Of a stretch of DNA of 64,000 bases, positions 1 to 11,583 are shown one piece after another. Source of the DNA: Parasponia andersonii (lineage: Eukaryota > Streptophyta > Magnoliopsida > Rosales > Cannabaceae). The stretch lies in assembly GCA_002914805.1 (NCBI GenBank), contig JXTB01000117.1, forward strand, positions 651,031 through 715,030. Direction: 5' to 3'. Position 1 is the first letter of the stretch, and each line of letters starts with the position of its first letter. Both the position numbers and the translations under genes were made by a program. The notes under the pieces are model-generated. The model was not told the DNA's origin and did no database searches. It saw only the letters and a list, made by a program, of their open reading frames with translations.

Positions 1-240
1 ATATATAGAGAATTACAGAATCGCTCTGGAGTAAAGGTTGCTTAAAAAGGATATATAGAGAAATTACAGAATCGCTTGGAGCAAAGGTTGCTTAAAGGGT
101 AAGGATTCCCGTGTTATGGCATAGGCCTTTTGTTTAAGTTTTCACACGAGGATAATGGTTGGTTCTCAAAACTTTGCTAGAAATGTATTCTGCTGCCTAA
201 AGATAAAGTCACATTTACTCATTTCCATTTTCATTTTATT
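1..240. repeat. Dispersed host segment, copy 1 (second copy at 18817-19050)
   Basis: The first ~240 bases recur almost unchanged at 18817-19050. The segment opens with two tandem copies of a ~47-bp unit (key piece TATATAGAGAATTACAGAATC, then GGTTGCTTAA). It then continues through CCCGTGTTATGGCATAGG and ends in a TTTCATTTTCATTTT tract. I see no coding capacity. It lies outside the LINE that starts at 364, so it is older host sequence or another repeat family. The left edge is cut by the window. Confidence 0.75.
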
Positions 241-307
241 TTATAATCTTGTTCTTTTTAAAGTGATAGAGTCATTTTTACGTAATGCATATGGAAGACA
301 CGTGTAC

Positions 308-357
308 AATTTGGCCTTTTTACATTTTGGCAATTTGGCCTTTTTACATTTTGGCTT
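308..357. repeat. 24-bp tandem duplication
   Basis: The motif TTTGGCCTTTTTACATTTTGG occurs twice in immediate succession just before the LINE insertion site. It is a simple local duplication with no evident function. Confidence 0.7.
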
Positions 358-482
358 TATGTTGAATTCTTTGTGCACAGACTTTTAGCTCTATGTGAAA
401 ATCTATTAAGAGGACAAGAAAGCGAATTTCTAAATTATACAAGATTTCAGACGTTGCGGGTAAAATTAGGGAAATTCGGATT

Positions 483-2960
483 TTGGAGAATAAGTTGGAG
501 GACTTGCTCAACAAGGAGGAAACTTATTGGAGGCAGAGATCTCGGGCAGAATGGTTGAAATCAGGAGATAGAAATACTGCTTATTTTCATCAAAAAGCTT
601 CCAATCGAAAGAAAAAGAATATCATTAAAAAACTTAAGAATTCTGAGAGCGAGCGAAAAGATAAAAAGGAAGATGTTATTAACATTATTGAGGATTTTTT
701 TAACTCCATCTTCCAATCTTCCCAGCCGGGTTTGGATGAAGTACAATGGGTTGTCAATACAGTTTCCAACGCTATTTCTCCAATAATATCTACACACCTA
801 GATTCACCATTTATAGCCAAGGAGATTAAAGAAACACTCTTTCAGATGGGAGGTACCAAAGCGGCAGGACCAGACGGGTTTCATGCTATTTACTTCCAAA
901 ACTATTGGAGTGTGGTTGGTGGTAGTCTTTGTAGGGCTTGTTTGAGTGTCCTTAATAATGGAGTCTCAGTGCGCAGTCTCAATTCTACTTACATTGTCCT
1001 TCTCCCAAAGAAGAAGGAGCCAGAGTTCGTTTCAGAATTCAGACCAATAATTCTTTGTAATGTCATTTACAAGATTATTTCCAAAACTATTGCTAACAGA
1101 GTCAAGCATGTCCTTCCTACAATCATCTCGGAGAATCAAAGTGCATTCGTTCCAGAAAGATTAATTTCAGATAATGCAATTATAGCCTTTGAGTCTCTTC
1201 ATTCTCTCCAAAGGAAATCCAATGGAAAGAAAGAGTTTATGGCTCTTAAGCTAGACATGAGCAAGGCTTACGGTTGAGTGGTCTTTTCTTCGATTTTGAT
1301 GCTTCGTATGGGTTTTGGTACTCATATAGTGGATTGGATAATGGACTGTATCTATTCAACTTCATTTTCTGTTATAATAAATGGGAAGCCCAAAGGCTAT
1401 ATTCTGCCCTCTCGAGGATTATGTCAAGGTTGTCCTTTCTCCCCATATCTTTTCCTCGTATATGCTGAGGCTTTCTCCTCTTTGATCAATCAAGCTGAAG
1501 CTTCAAGTGACCTCTTGGGCTATCAGTGTGCGAGAGAAAGTCCCAAGATTAGTCATTTGTTTTTTGCAGATGATAGTTTGGTCTTCACTCGTGCTACTAG
1601 CTATGATGTCGAAGCCCTGCATAGAATTCTCTCTTGGTATAAAGTGGCGTCAGGACATAAAATCAACTTTGAAAAATCTGCAATCACTCTATGTCCCAAT
1701 ACTGAAGTTTCGACTACCCAGGTAATTTTATAGATTTTGGGCCTTACCTCGGTCCAGTCTCATGATCGTTATCTTGGTCTTCTAAATGTTGTCGGGAGGA
1801 GTAAGCGTCGAATATTTGATCATATTATTGAAAGAATTAGGAAGAGAGTCAAGAGTTGGCGAAGGGACTATTTTCGGTAGGAGGGCAGGAAATCTTTGTG
1901 AAAGCAGTCTTACAATCTATCCCTACATATATGATGAGTATTTTTAGGCTCCCGGATACTCTTTGTAAGGAAATTGGTTCACTATTTTTGAATTTTTGGT
2001 GGGGCACCAATGGCGGAAAAAGGAAAGTACCTTGGATTAAATGGGGAACGATCTGCAAACCCAAATCGTTGGGTGGTTTAGGTTTTTGTGATGTTAGTTT
2101 GTTTAATCAAGTGTTTATGGCTAAGTAATTTTGGCGGCTTATACGATACCCGAACTCTTTGGTAGCTCGTGTTTTAAAAGGTAAGTATTTCTTTAATTCA
2201 CACTTTCTTGATGCCCTTGACAAAAATGGAAGTTCTTGGTTATGGAAGAGTTTTCTCTGAGGGAAAAATCTGTTGGTGAAAGGATTTCGATAGAGAATAG
2301 GGGATGGATCGACTGTTAAATTATTTTATGATCCTTGGCTTCCTAATCCAGACTCATTTAAACCTATTATTCCTAGCTTTAATGACGATCTTTAGGTTAA
2401 TACTCTTTTCAGCAGTCCAGGACAATGGAATTACGATCTTATTTAGCAGTATTTTTTTCATGTGGATTGGAATGTCATTTTTTCTATCCCCCTGAGCATA
2501 TCTTCATCCTCTGACTCTTTAATATGGCACTATGATAAATTTGGAGAATATTTGGTTAAGACAAATTATCATGTTGCTCTTAATTCTACAACCAACACTA
2601 GCTCTTCCTCTGATTTTGTACTTCGGAAGTGGTGGAACTGTCTTTGGAGTTGTAACATCCCCCCTAAAACAAAAATTTTGGTGTGGAGACTCTTTTACGA
2701 TGGCCTTCCTGTGTCTCACAATCTATTGAAGCGGAATATCCATTTGGATCTGCTATGTTGTTGCTACAACGATGAAATTGAGACAATCACTCACTGCTTC
2801 TTTTTCTGTGGTGATTTGGAGAGCTTGTGGATCTTTTTAAAATGTTGGGACTTCTTTGGAGAGCTTGTGGATCTTTTTAAAATGTTGGGACTTCTTCTCT
2901 TCCCTAAGAGCTGTCTTGGCTGCAGATATTCTTATGGCTTTAGCCCATTCCTTTCCTAAG
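483..2960 (+). pseudogene. LINE ORF2 remnant: reverse transcriptase and zf-RVT region
   Basis: Three frames together give a plant LINE reverse transcriptase. The start has the WLKSGDRNTAYFH motif. It continues with FRPIILCNVIYKIISK and LDMSKAY, then a break, then HLFFADDSL at about 1555-1580 (FADD catalytic box). Further on come a KAVLQSIPTYMM block at 1900-1930 and a WNCLW/HCFFFC zf-RVT-like region at 2620-2810. After LDMSKAY an expected Asp-Arg pair reads Gly-stop (TGA at 1275-1277). Another stop lies at 1731-1733 and more follow. A 40-bp tandem duplication (2818-2897) shifts the frame again. It is not functional. LINE assignment is secure; the clade is inferred. Confidence 0.88.
2818..2897 (+). 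repeat. 40-bp tandem duplication inside the LINE
   Basis: GGAGAGCTTGTGGATC through TTGGGACTTCTT is present twice head to tail with a 40-bp period. Because 40 is not a multiple of 3, it adds a frameshift to the zf-RVT region. It probably arose by slippage after insertion. Confidence 0.85.
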
Positions 2961-3077
2961 GAGATTTTTGAGTTGATTTATGTCATTCTTTGGGCTATTT
3001 GGACTCGACGGAATAACAAATTGTTTAATGGTGTTTCCTAAGATGCTTTAGAACTCTCATACTGGTGCCAATATTAT

Positions 3078-3545
3078 TTGGTAGATTTCCAAGCTTGCAA
3101 GCTCCGTATTGAGTTGGCTCTGTCTGTTCCCCACTCTTCTGGTATTGTTGTGTTAAATAAGCCTCGACTTGGTTACTTAAAGCTGAATATGGATGCGGCT
3201 GTTCATAATGGTCTTAATTTTATTGGTGTCGGTGGTACTATTCGTGATCATAAAGGTGCTATTCTCGTCTGTTGGGCGTTAAAAATTTCTGGTAGATTTG
3301 ATATCCTTACAAGCGCGTTATTGGCTATCCGGAAGGGTGTTCATTTAGCTATTGAGTTCAGATGCCCCCTTCATGAGATCGAATCTGATTCACTACTTGC
3401 TATTACTGCTATTAATCATGTTCAGCCTTGTTCTGCTGTAGGTTCTATTGTTAGTGATACTAAGTGGTTTATTAATTCTGCTGGTTGTGGCTCTTGTCAT
3501 CATGTTTCTAGAGTTGGAAATATGGTGGCCTATAAACTAGTATAA
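3078..3545 (+). pseudogene. LINE C-terminal RNase H domain remnant
   Basis: The translation resembles the RNase H-like domain (RVT_3) at the 3' end of many plant LINEs. LKLNMDAAV is the first beta strand with its Asp. A glycine-rich GVGGTIRDHKG turn follows, then the EIESDSLLA strand, and a late HHVSRVGNMVAYKL segment that matches the usual R-x-x-N-x-x-A-H helix, with Tyr where His is expected. It lies directly upstream of the LINE 3' A-rich end. It is open for about 155 residues but has no start of its own and is part of the dead ORF2. Confidence 0.75.
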
Positions 3546-3677
3546 ACTGCAATTGATGCTAATCAAGATATAGTATGGGGAGACTCATGTCCATATTATA
3601 TTTTTAAATTTGTAATTGCAGACTTACAGCAACGAGAATACTTTTTCTTTCAAAAAAAAAAGAATTCTTTGTGTACA

Positions 3678-4413
3678 TGTTATAGAATTGTGAATGCACC
3701 TTCATCCCATTCAAAATCTTTGGACAAACCAAAGCCAGGCCATTCATTAATCATTATGATGATTGAAAATATGAAGTCGCTTCAATCAGCGTTTTGTTTA
3801 GGATTAAAAATGATTTAGCTTTGTATTTATAATCAATTTCTTTGACACCCTTATGAGAACACCCAAATAAGAGTACTCTGTTATCTAGTTATTATCCATA
3901 TATATGTACTTGGATTATATGTGAATTATATGTGATAGAATGTGACCATACAAATTATCCTAGGAGTACTCATAGAATCTTCCCATGTTGAAGGCTGACG
4001 ATGACACTAAGGTTGATTATTCCTCGTAAGCTTCTATTTTCTTTGATCTGAGCCTCCAAAGGTTGACAATTAAGCTCCAAAGTTTGACAAGCTCATTTTG
4101 TGGAGGTGAGAAAACGAAGAGAAAAAGCTTAAAAGTAAAGTGGTACTAGTAAAGAACAAAAGAGACAATAATGAATAATGAATATTGGGTGTCGGTTTGC
4201 ATAAGCCGGTTATCAACCTTTACTAATATGGTTTATGTTCCTACGTTTATGATTTATACATGGGGAAGGATATAGTGTGGCACACACCAAAACTAAATTC
4301 TCGCTTTAATTCGAGTTCAATGGACTATTCCTTTTTCATAAGTAAACTAAAGCACAAAAGGGTCTTTTTATTTTTCATTTTTTAGAGTAATATAAAGGGT
4401 AGAGAATAGAGGC
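3678..4413. other. AT-rich spacer, no gene seen
   Basis: I see no coding region longer than background, no RNA gene and no clear repeat in this stretch. Confidence 0.6.
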
Positions 4414-4416
4414 TAA

Positions 4417-4770
4417 AGCTATGTTTGATAGAGATGAAAAAAAATACGAGGGAATGAAAAATTAGGAGGGAAAAAAATTTGTAAAATAAAAAAAAACAAT
4501 ATCTTTCTTTTATAGCTGTTTGGTAAGTAGAGAAGAAAGAAAAGTAATTTATTTAAAAAATAACTATTTTATCCTCAATGTAATAATTTAAAAATTTAAT
4601 ATGCAAAGGTAATTCGATAAATTTATTTCTTTCGTTAGCTAAAATATATTTCTTTCCATTTTTCTCTCCAATTTGGAGGGGGGAAAATTTGATAGGCCCG
4701 TCTCTTTTTTTCCCCCTCTTTTTTCTGCTCTATTTTCTCTTTCTCTCCTTTTTACTTCTTACCAAACAAC
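4417..4770. mobile_element. Tourist-like MITE, copy 1
   Basis: Bounded by TAA at 4414-4416 and 4771-4773. The left end reads AGCTATGTTTGATAG and the right end is the inverse of GTTGTTTGGTAAG. The interior is purine-rich on the left arm (GAAAAAAAATACGAGGG) and pyrimidine-rich on the right, so it folds back. Copies at 22007-22298 and 34644-35036 share the ends and have the same type of trinucleotide target duplication. TWA target sites suggest the PIF/Harbinger superfamily; this is inferred, since no transposase is present. Confidence 0.65.
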
Positions 4771-5430
4771 TAAGAACCCATTTGGTTCACCTATTAGAAC
4801 GGGCACATTTAGATGGATAAAATGAAATATGTTATAATTTGAATGAGAGATATTTGAATGAGTAAATGAATAAATGTTTGAGACTATTTTTTATAGTGTT
4901 CCATTTGAATTGTTAAATGTCAGAATATATGTAGAAAAATAATTTTAAAAAACATATGTATAGATCAATTAACGAAATTATTTTCCAATTATGATTTTCT
5001 CTTTAAATATTATTTTTTATTAAAATTTTAATAGTAATTAATTAATTTTCAGTTCTATTTTTTTCTTTAATAAGTTATTTTAAATTGTTATTTTTATTTG
5101 GATTTTGTATTTAATTAAAAAACGTGTTTTCATGAGAGAAAATTTGAAATATGTATTTAAGTAAATAATGAAAACATTATTTCATTATTATATATAATCA
5201 CTAGAACAAAAAAAAATGTACAACTTTATGAAATTTAATTAGTAATCAATTGTCTCTTCAAATCGAAATATGTTACATATATTTTGTATATGTATAAATA
5301 AAGGGAAAAAAGCAAAAGTAATTGAAAAAGAAAAGAAGGTTCGAGTGAGGGAAAAAACTAGCAAAGTGTTATTGCAGAAGACGATGGGTTGGACCATTTT
5401 AGACTTATTTTTGGAATGATTTATTCAAGG
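4771..5430. other. AT-rich spacer, no gene seen
   Basis: Very AT-rich with short homopolymer runs. Nothing recognisable. Confidence 0.55.
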
Positions 5431-5790
5431 ATTTATAACATTTTTACTCAAAATTACAAAAATACAAAAATCGGTTTTTTTAAGATCTTCATACAATTTT
5501 TATTAGAAAAATGTCATTTTAAAAATAGTTACTAGTTAATAATTTCTGAAAATTGATTACCGGCTACTGGTTACTATTTATATACTAGTTATAAATACCT
5601 TTGATTACTAGCTTTCAATTTCTGAAAATTGGTTGCCGGTTATTATTTTAAAAAATAATATTTTTTTAAACGGTATTTTTCTAAATAGAATTGTACCACG
5701 CTTAAAAACAGTATACAAATCATTGTATTTTTCATTTTTTTTTTGAAAATACCGTCCAATGTCTAATTTCCCCTTTATTCAAATGCAAGT
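5430..5790. mobile_element. Foldback element, family A, copy 1
   Basis: The left half (TACAATTTTTATTAGAAAAATG, ATTTCTGAAAATTG, ACCGG) is mirrored on the opposite strand in the right half (AATTTCTGAAAATTGGTTGCCGG, TTTTTCTAAATAGAATTGTA), giving an imperfect hairpin of about 350 bp. The right end reads CTAATTTCCCC. Copy 2 (15345-15695) begins with the inverse GGGGAAATTAG and has the same interior. I see no protein. Confidence 0.5.
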
Positions 5791-6660
5791 GTGACCGGTA
5801 TTCTGAAATCTATATTAAATGGATCATTCTAATGGCAAAAAAATAAAAATAAATAATGAGATATTGGAATTAAAATATAAAATAATTGAAGCAAACAACC
5901 ATCGAAATGTAATTTAGAATGAAAATAAGTATAAATAGTTCAAATAAATGGGGCCCAAATTTCCATTTTTTCTTCTCTACTCTTTCTTTCCTCCTCTTTT
6001 TGGTTTTCCCATCTCTTATTAACCATAGCCTAAACTTCAAACTTAATAAAATCACCAAGAGATAAAGCTGTCACTAATGTCTAAACTGAATGATATCTAA
6101 GTAGTACTCAAGACTTGCCAAACCTATTTTCTTTATTATTATTATTATTTTTCAATTTTCCTTTTCTTATTTTCTGTGTTTATTAGTTCCATGAAATATT
6201 TTTCACCAATGAACTGCAAAAATCCATGAAAGAAAGAAAAGTATGGGAAAATCACGAGGATAAAGCCAGTTTATTAGCCTTTAAGATAAGGTGTTCGATT
6301 TTTCATGAATCTAAGATTGTATTATTTCATCGAAAAGATAAACACAAAAAATAAAATAAAAAATAACAATAAGGGAATATTTAAACCCAAAATTTGTGAT
6401 GGGAAACTCTTACACCATAAACCATTTAAACAGACATATAAAGAGTGGACAAATTCACATTTCGTGCATCTTCTGTTTCTTATAACAAAAGACAGCAAAA
6501 AACATATTCCATGAGTAAGCATTTTACACACAGATTCTTTTTTGCACCCCATCAATATGGCTCCTCCATTTACCCCCACTTGTTTCCAACATATTCCTTT
6601 GATAATTTCCCACGTCCTATTACATCATAGGCTGATATTTCTTCTAATAAACAACCATAT
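5791..6660. other. AT-rich region upstream of the small + strand gene
   Basis: No coding signal is seen. It may hold the promoter of the gene at 6714, but I cannot point to a defined TATA box. Confidence 0.5.
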
Positions 6661-6713
6661 AAACTTTGAGAACTTTACCATTCTGGCTTCAATCCATAAT
6701 TCTTAGAAGAGAA

Positions 6714-6962
6714 ATGGCTTCTAGCAAGGCCAATGCCGGGGACCTTGAGGCCTGCACCAACAGCAACAAAGTAAATCTGCAAGAGAAAAAGCCTAACACC
6801 AAAGGCTCAACTAGTTCCAATATGGAGAAAGCGCTCGTAAAGAGAGCACTTTATGGCTCGCGCCATCACCAGGTTGGGGGTAGAAGAAATTCGACCAACA
6901 GTGTCAGATCATTACCAAGTAGGCTAAGTAAGGTTTCTCTGGCTGACGAGCCAGCAGACTAA
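6714..6962 (+). CDS. Small basic, Ser/Lys/Arg-rich hypothetical protein (82 aa)
   Basis: Opens with ATGGCTTCTAGC, a common plant start context (A-rich, GCT second codon). It encodes a polar protein without membrane segments. The N-terminal half is Lys/Asn/Ser-rich. A basic stretch at residues 40-65 (KRALYGSRHH, GGRRNSTNSVRSLPSRLSK) is followed by an acidic end (ADEPAD). An in-frame ATG at 6666 would add 16 residues, but its context is poorer. Base composition is clearly less AT-rich than the flanks, which supports real coding. It is convergent with the FRS gene, 650 bp away. I do not recognise a named family. It could also be one exon of a longer gene. Confidence 0.5.
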   Translation: MASSKANAGDLEACTNSNKVNLQEKKPNTKGSTSSNMEKALVKRALYGSRHHQVGGRRNSTNSVRSLPSRLSKVSLADEPAD

Positions 6963-7609
6963 GGTATAAGTACTCATACGTCATGTTCTGTTGTCAATGA
7001 AAAAAGGCGAACTTAAAAGTTATGATACTTTTTAAGTGTGTCTAGAGCAGGTATGGGATGCTGAAGAACAAGGGGGAGAACCATGTTCAGAATTGTTAGC
7101 GGCAAAAAATTGGTAAGAATATTGGAAGGTGTTTGAACCTTGGGTTTTCTAGTAGAAACTGTAAAGAAAATAATGACCAAGTATGATTTAGACATTGATT
7201 ATTGTAACATGTAAAGTAATATGAAATGCAAATTAGCAATGTAGAAATATATTGTTCAAGTTTTCTTACTATTTAACTGGTCAGTGTAAAGGTTTCAGTC
7301 AAATAGTAACAACAAAATGTTGGTTGTTATGTGTCAAGTTATTGTAAATTTTTACAAATACAGAGACACAAAGCAGAGTTCCAATTTTTCAAGTGTGGCT
7401 CAGGAAGTCACTACATTAGACATCAAACTAAGCCGTAGATCTGAGTATAATTCTAGTTCAGATCTTCACTCCTATTGAAAGTGACAAAAAATTAGAAGTA
7501 TAATTGAATTTGTACTAAAAAAGTGGCCCACACCACATACAGTGACGATTTAGACTCTAGAACTGCTATTAATCTATATACATTCTATCACCATCTCCAG
7601 TGTTAAACC
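6963..7609. other. Convergent intergenic region between the small gene and FRS11-like
   Basis: Non-coding, moderately AT-rich. It probably contains the 3' UTRs of both converging genes. No distinct polyadenylation element is claimed. Confidence 0.5.
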
Positions 7610-10205
7610 CTACAAGAATCCAAGTGCATCTCCATTCAAATGATCACCTCCTATTAGTTGACACTCAGATGCATCATGTCCACAGCAAGGCCTTGAACAA
7701 TTCCTTCGCTTTCTATTAGTATTGACTCCATCTCTTGGCCTTCTTTCTTTAAGCTTTCCCGAGGAAATGGATTCATGAGGATTTCCAATTGTAAAACGAA
7801 CAGTGCCATCTGCATCTTCCACCTCGTGTAGAATTAGTGAGTCGGACGGACAACTATAGTCATCATTCGTGTTATGCATCGGCTGTGGAAGGTCTTTGAT
7901 TCGTGATAATACCATTGCAATTTGCTCACAGGCAATATCAAGGCGCTCCTCTGTTTCAATTGATTCTGTAACAAGAGTCGAAGTCATAGATTCTAACAAC
8001 TGAAGCTTTTCAGAATGGTCTCTTATAGTTGTATTCGGACAGGCATAAGTGGAAGATGAACTGATATCTCGCCAACGACTTGGCAGATACTCACCCGGGA
8101 TGTGAAAACAATTATTAGTCGAGAGGACGCGAAGAACATGCCTACAAAGGATGCCGGAAAACTCAAATTGATGGCAGCTACAGCTGATGTGCTCTTGACA
8201 AGGAAGCCAAATCACTTTGCACCCTCCATCCATTTGTGTATGGTATTTGACCTGGAAACAACCATCGTTTTCTAGAACAGATGCATATTGTGGAGCCAGT
8301 ACTAGCTCTTCTTGGAGCTTACCAAAGGCATAAGGAGTAAGAACAGAGGCGGCATGTGATTCAATTGGTGAACCTGTTTTAAGGCAGACTTTCTGCAACT
8401 TTTGTTGCATCTTTTGCTTTGCTCCAGCCCGGTCTTTAAATTCAACGATATCAGCCAACTGCAAAAAGGATCAAGGATGTTAACATGGCAAGGTTATATG
8501 ATAGAAATAATGAAATGAAAAAAAAATGAGTTGATGATAGTTACATGATGTACAAAACGATCAAGCTGTGATTGTGCGCTTAAAAAACGTTGGATAAAAG
8601 CATTAATTGACTCTGCCTGAAACGTATTCATCATTCCTGCAAAAAAAAAGTGCCTCAAGAATGCTGAAGACCAAAACGTCCGTAATGCATATAAGCTGAT
8701 AATGTGCCTATTTGTACGGAGTCCATATTTATTGACCATATCTCTCCATCCTTCTTCAAAATCTTCCACCAAATCTAGGTTATAAAGCCGATGAAATTCA
8801 GCTTTCCACTCATCATAACGTGATCCAAGAAGCACAGAAAACCAATTTGAGAACTTTGACATAATGTGCCATACGCAAAAGGCATGTTTTGTCTGAGGCA
8901 TTTCGTTAGCAATTGCCTCTTTCAGCCATGTGTTGTGGTCTGTTAAAACCGTCTGTGGAGCCTTTCCTTTCATGAAGACCAAAAATGTCTGTTGAAAACA
9001 TTATAGATATTAGGAACAACTAAGAACCCGAAAATAAATCGACTTCAAAAGGAAAAGCATGAAATTTAAGAAAATTGGATAGGTCATGCAAGGCAAATTT
9101 TCATTTTGTGACTCATCTAAGACATGGTGGACTAGGTTTGTTTGATTACTCAGGATTCACACACAAAATGACATTCACCAAGTAAGAACATATGATAATC
9201 TGCTACCTTAGTAATATGGCTTATTCATTTTACCTTCAATGCCCAGGAAAAAGATTGAATATTTTCATCGCAAAGAAGCACACAACCAAAGAAACAAGTC
9301 ATTCCATGATTGTCTACTCCAAGCCAAATGCCTAACAGCATATCATATGCATCCAAACGATGCGTCGTGTCAAAAACTACTGCATCTCCAAAAGCTTCAT
9401 ATGATTGAACAGATGAAGCATAAGACCATGCAATGTGCTCGAGCCTATTATGGCCATCTATCTTAAAGTCATATTTGAAGTCGGGATTCTCATCTTTCAG
9501 TTTCTTGCACATTGCAATAAGATCAATAGCATCGTTATCTCTATCAACATTTCTAAAAGACTGTAGTAGGTTTCTCACATCTATTTCGGTAAAGGGTAAA
9601 CAACCCAGCTTAACACCTTTCTCAAGCTCCAACAATCTCAACATTTGCCTCACAGACATTCCAGCTTTCGCAAACATGCAAATCCGACTCTTGTCATCAG
9701 GAGATATGGTACAATAGGCTGGCAGCAAACAAACTTCATTTGATTTCAGCAATTCATGGTTATGGATGTTACTAAAGCCTGTAACACGCCATTCGGGTAC
9801 ATGATCAAAGTCTGCTCGCTTAACAATTCGCATATAAGCTTGACAACCACACCTTGACGATTTTCGATTCCTCTGCAACTTTCCGTCATCAGATGGCTTC
9901 ATCTGCGGGTATCCAGCACAGTGGCAAGTGAAATCCCTTCTTGTAATTCCCCGACCAACCCCATCCTTCCCTCGAGTACGATGACGTCGGATCGAAAATC
10001 CACACTGTTTTGCAAAACTACAATAAAATTCATATGCTGCTTCTTGAGATACAAATCGTTGGTCAATAAATGGAACAAGGTTAACAGAGGTCTGCCGTGA
10101 CAAAATTGTGTCATCAGGTGTTTCCCCTGTTGTCCCAACATCATCCTGAGATAAATCTGTCCCATTCTCTGAAGATTCCATCCCTAGACTAGTTCCTTCA
10201 GACAT
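7610..10205 (-). CDS. FRS11: FAR1-RELATED SEQUENCE protein, FRS11-like
   Basis: Three coding exons on the minus strand: 10205-9234, 8988-8545 and 8458-7610. All junctions are phase 0 with GT..AG sites (AAG/GTAAAA, CAACAG/ACA, CAT/GTAACT, TTGCAG/TTG), giving about 754 residues. The FAR1 DNA-binding domain (about residues 48-155) has a WRKY-GCM1-type Cys/His pattern (TCHC, RCGC, HNHEL). The domesticated MULE transposase domain follows (about 270-470) with Asp-containing VVFDTTH and LTDHN motifs. The SWIM zinc finger is SCSC..LCRH (Cys565, Cys567, Cys577, His579). FAR1/FRS proteins are nuclear transcription factors derived from Mutator-like transposases and act in light and developmental signalling. 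The family is certain; assignment to the FRS11 branch rests on remembered similarity. No lesion is visible. A broken copy of its 5' end lies at 12938-14195. Confidence 0.9.
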
Positions 10206-11195
10206 ACTTTCTCCAAAAGCTTAACAAAATTGTAGTCATAAATGCTGCAAGAAAAAACTTCAAAGGCTCAACAAAGAAAACCCAAAAACAAAATCAATGG
10301 AACAAAAATAAATATAAACCCAAAAGAACAATAAAAAGGCAAGCATTTCGGAAACATAACAATGTTGTAAGGTCAGGTTTACTAATCCTTAATGGACTAT
10401 AATCATTATGAGAATGGATATAAATAAAGTGTTTCCTTCACGTCCATTACTGTATTTACTTACACATTTAAAATACAAGTTTTAGTGAATTCCTCAAAAA
10501 ATTAGTGGACAACTCAATTTTTGATTTAATCTCGTTCATCTACAAGCCATTTCCTTTAAGATTCGTTTTATTCTGGAATAGTAAACATGCCCAACAATTG
10601 CAATAAAATGCCTTCAGTCTTCTGTAACTTCCTCAACTTTTATAGGTGATTAAGAGTTCAGAAAGCTCATAAAATGATCAATTCTCAGCTTACTCCAGCA
10701 TCTTCAAACTTTGACATAACTAGCGACTTCTAAATACTCAATCAGGGCTCAGAGAAGACAGGAACAAAAAAATTTGTCGGCAATCAAAGAAACTTACTTT
10801 GGAAACTTAAATTTCTAACTAGATCCCTTCAAACTCCAATAATCCCAAATGGGTCGCTCCAATATAGATCAAACCCATCAAAGTATTTCATTTCATATAT
10901 ATAATCCCAACATTTTCAGCCTCTCTCAGATCTAAACAGTATCTCCAAACCCCTCAAATCCAATCCAATTTTTAACACAAAACTACGTATAGAAAAAAAA
11001 AAACTACCCACATACTTAAAAACCCAAAATATAACAAAAAATTTAGATCAGAAAATGAAGCTATAAATTTGCAGGGCTATGCAGAGGAGTACCCGAAATG
11101 TGTCTTCCAACGGTCAATAACAAACTGAAAATTGAAGGGGGAAAGATTTGAGAGAGGTAGCGCGGAATTTAGGAAGGGGAGGGTAAAGCGCATCC
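10206..11195 (-). promoter_or_regulatory. 5' UTR / promoter region of the FRS11-like gene
   Basis: Sequence upstream of the FRS start, non-coding. A diverged copy of nearly all of it accompanies the truncated FRS duplicate (13160-14195). Conserved blocks include CTCTCAGATCTAAACAGTAT at about 10923 and GCTATGCAGAGGAGTACCCG at about 11077. A 5' UTR intron is plausible because homology and composition change along it, but the transcription start cannot be fixed from sequence. Confidence 0.45.
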
Positions 11196-11379
11196 CATGG
11201 ACTAGAACATCTCAATCCACAAGATACAAAACTTTTAAACAAACACAAATGAAATTCCTTCTACACAACCATGAACCAATTCCCACCCTCAAGTCAACAA
11301 CTTCTAGATCAATATGCATATAGTTCAGATGTACTAAAAGCTAGAAAGCAGTAAACGAAACGCAAATCCAATGTGAACA

Positions 11380-11560
11380 AAACCCCCAAAAAAAAAAAAA
11401 AAAAAAAAGAAAGAAAAAAAAGTCTATTTCGATAATAATTTTTTAAAAAAAGAAAAATAAATAAATAAAAGTTATAAAACCAATAAAGTTAAGAACAAAC
11501 TTACGTACATGCATCAATGAGGTCAGTACTGANAAAAAAAAAAAAAAAAAAAAAAAAAAA
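11380..11560. other. A-rich low-complexity tract with an ambiguous base
   Basis: Two long A runs (11389-11420 and 11534-11561). An N at 11533 stands at the head of the second. Homopolymer length and the adjoining sequence are probably unreliable here. Confidence 0.8.
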
Positions 11561-11583
11561 TGGAGTGCGGAAACGACTAGAAC

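Larger units (their letters stand above)
364..3677 (+). mobile_element. 5'-truncated LINE (plant L1-type) with 16-bp target-site duplication
   Basis: GAATTCTTTGTGCACA at 364-379 is repeated as GAATTCTTTGTGTACA at 3662-3677, directly after an A-rich tail. That is 15 of 16 matches and is the signature of target-primed reverse transcription. The body (380-3661) starts inside ORF2, so the endonuclease and ORF1 are missing: a typical 5' truncation. It carries reverse-transcriptase, zf-RVT-like and RNase H segments, all broken. The one mismatch between the target repeats and the many stops indicate an old insertion. Confidence 0.85.

Noticed and set aside
6322..6630. Overlapping frames on both strands upstream of the small gene
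   Set aside because: They overlap each other in opposite directions, have no family motif and lie in AT-rich sequence.
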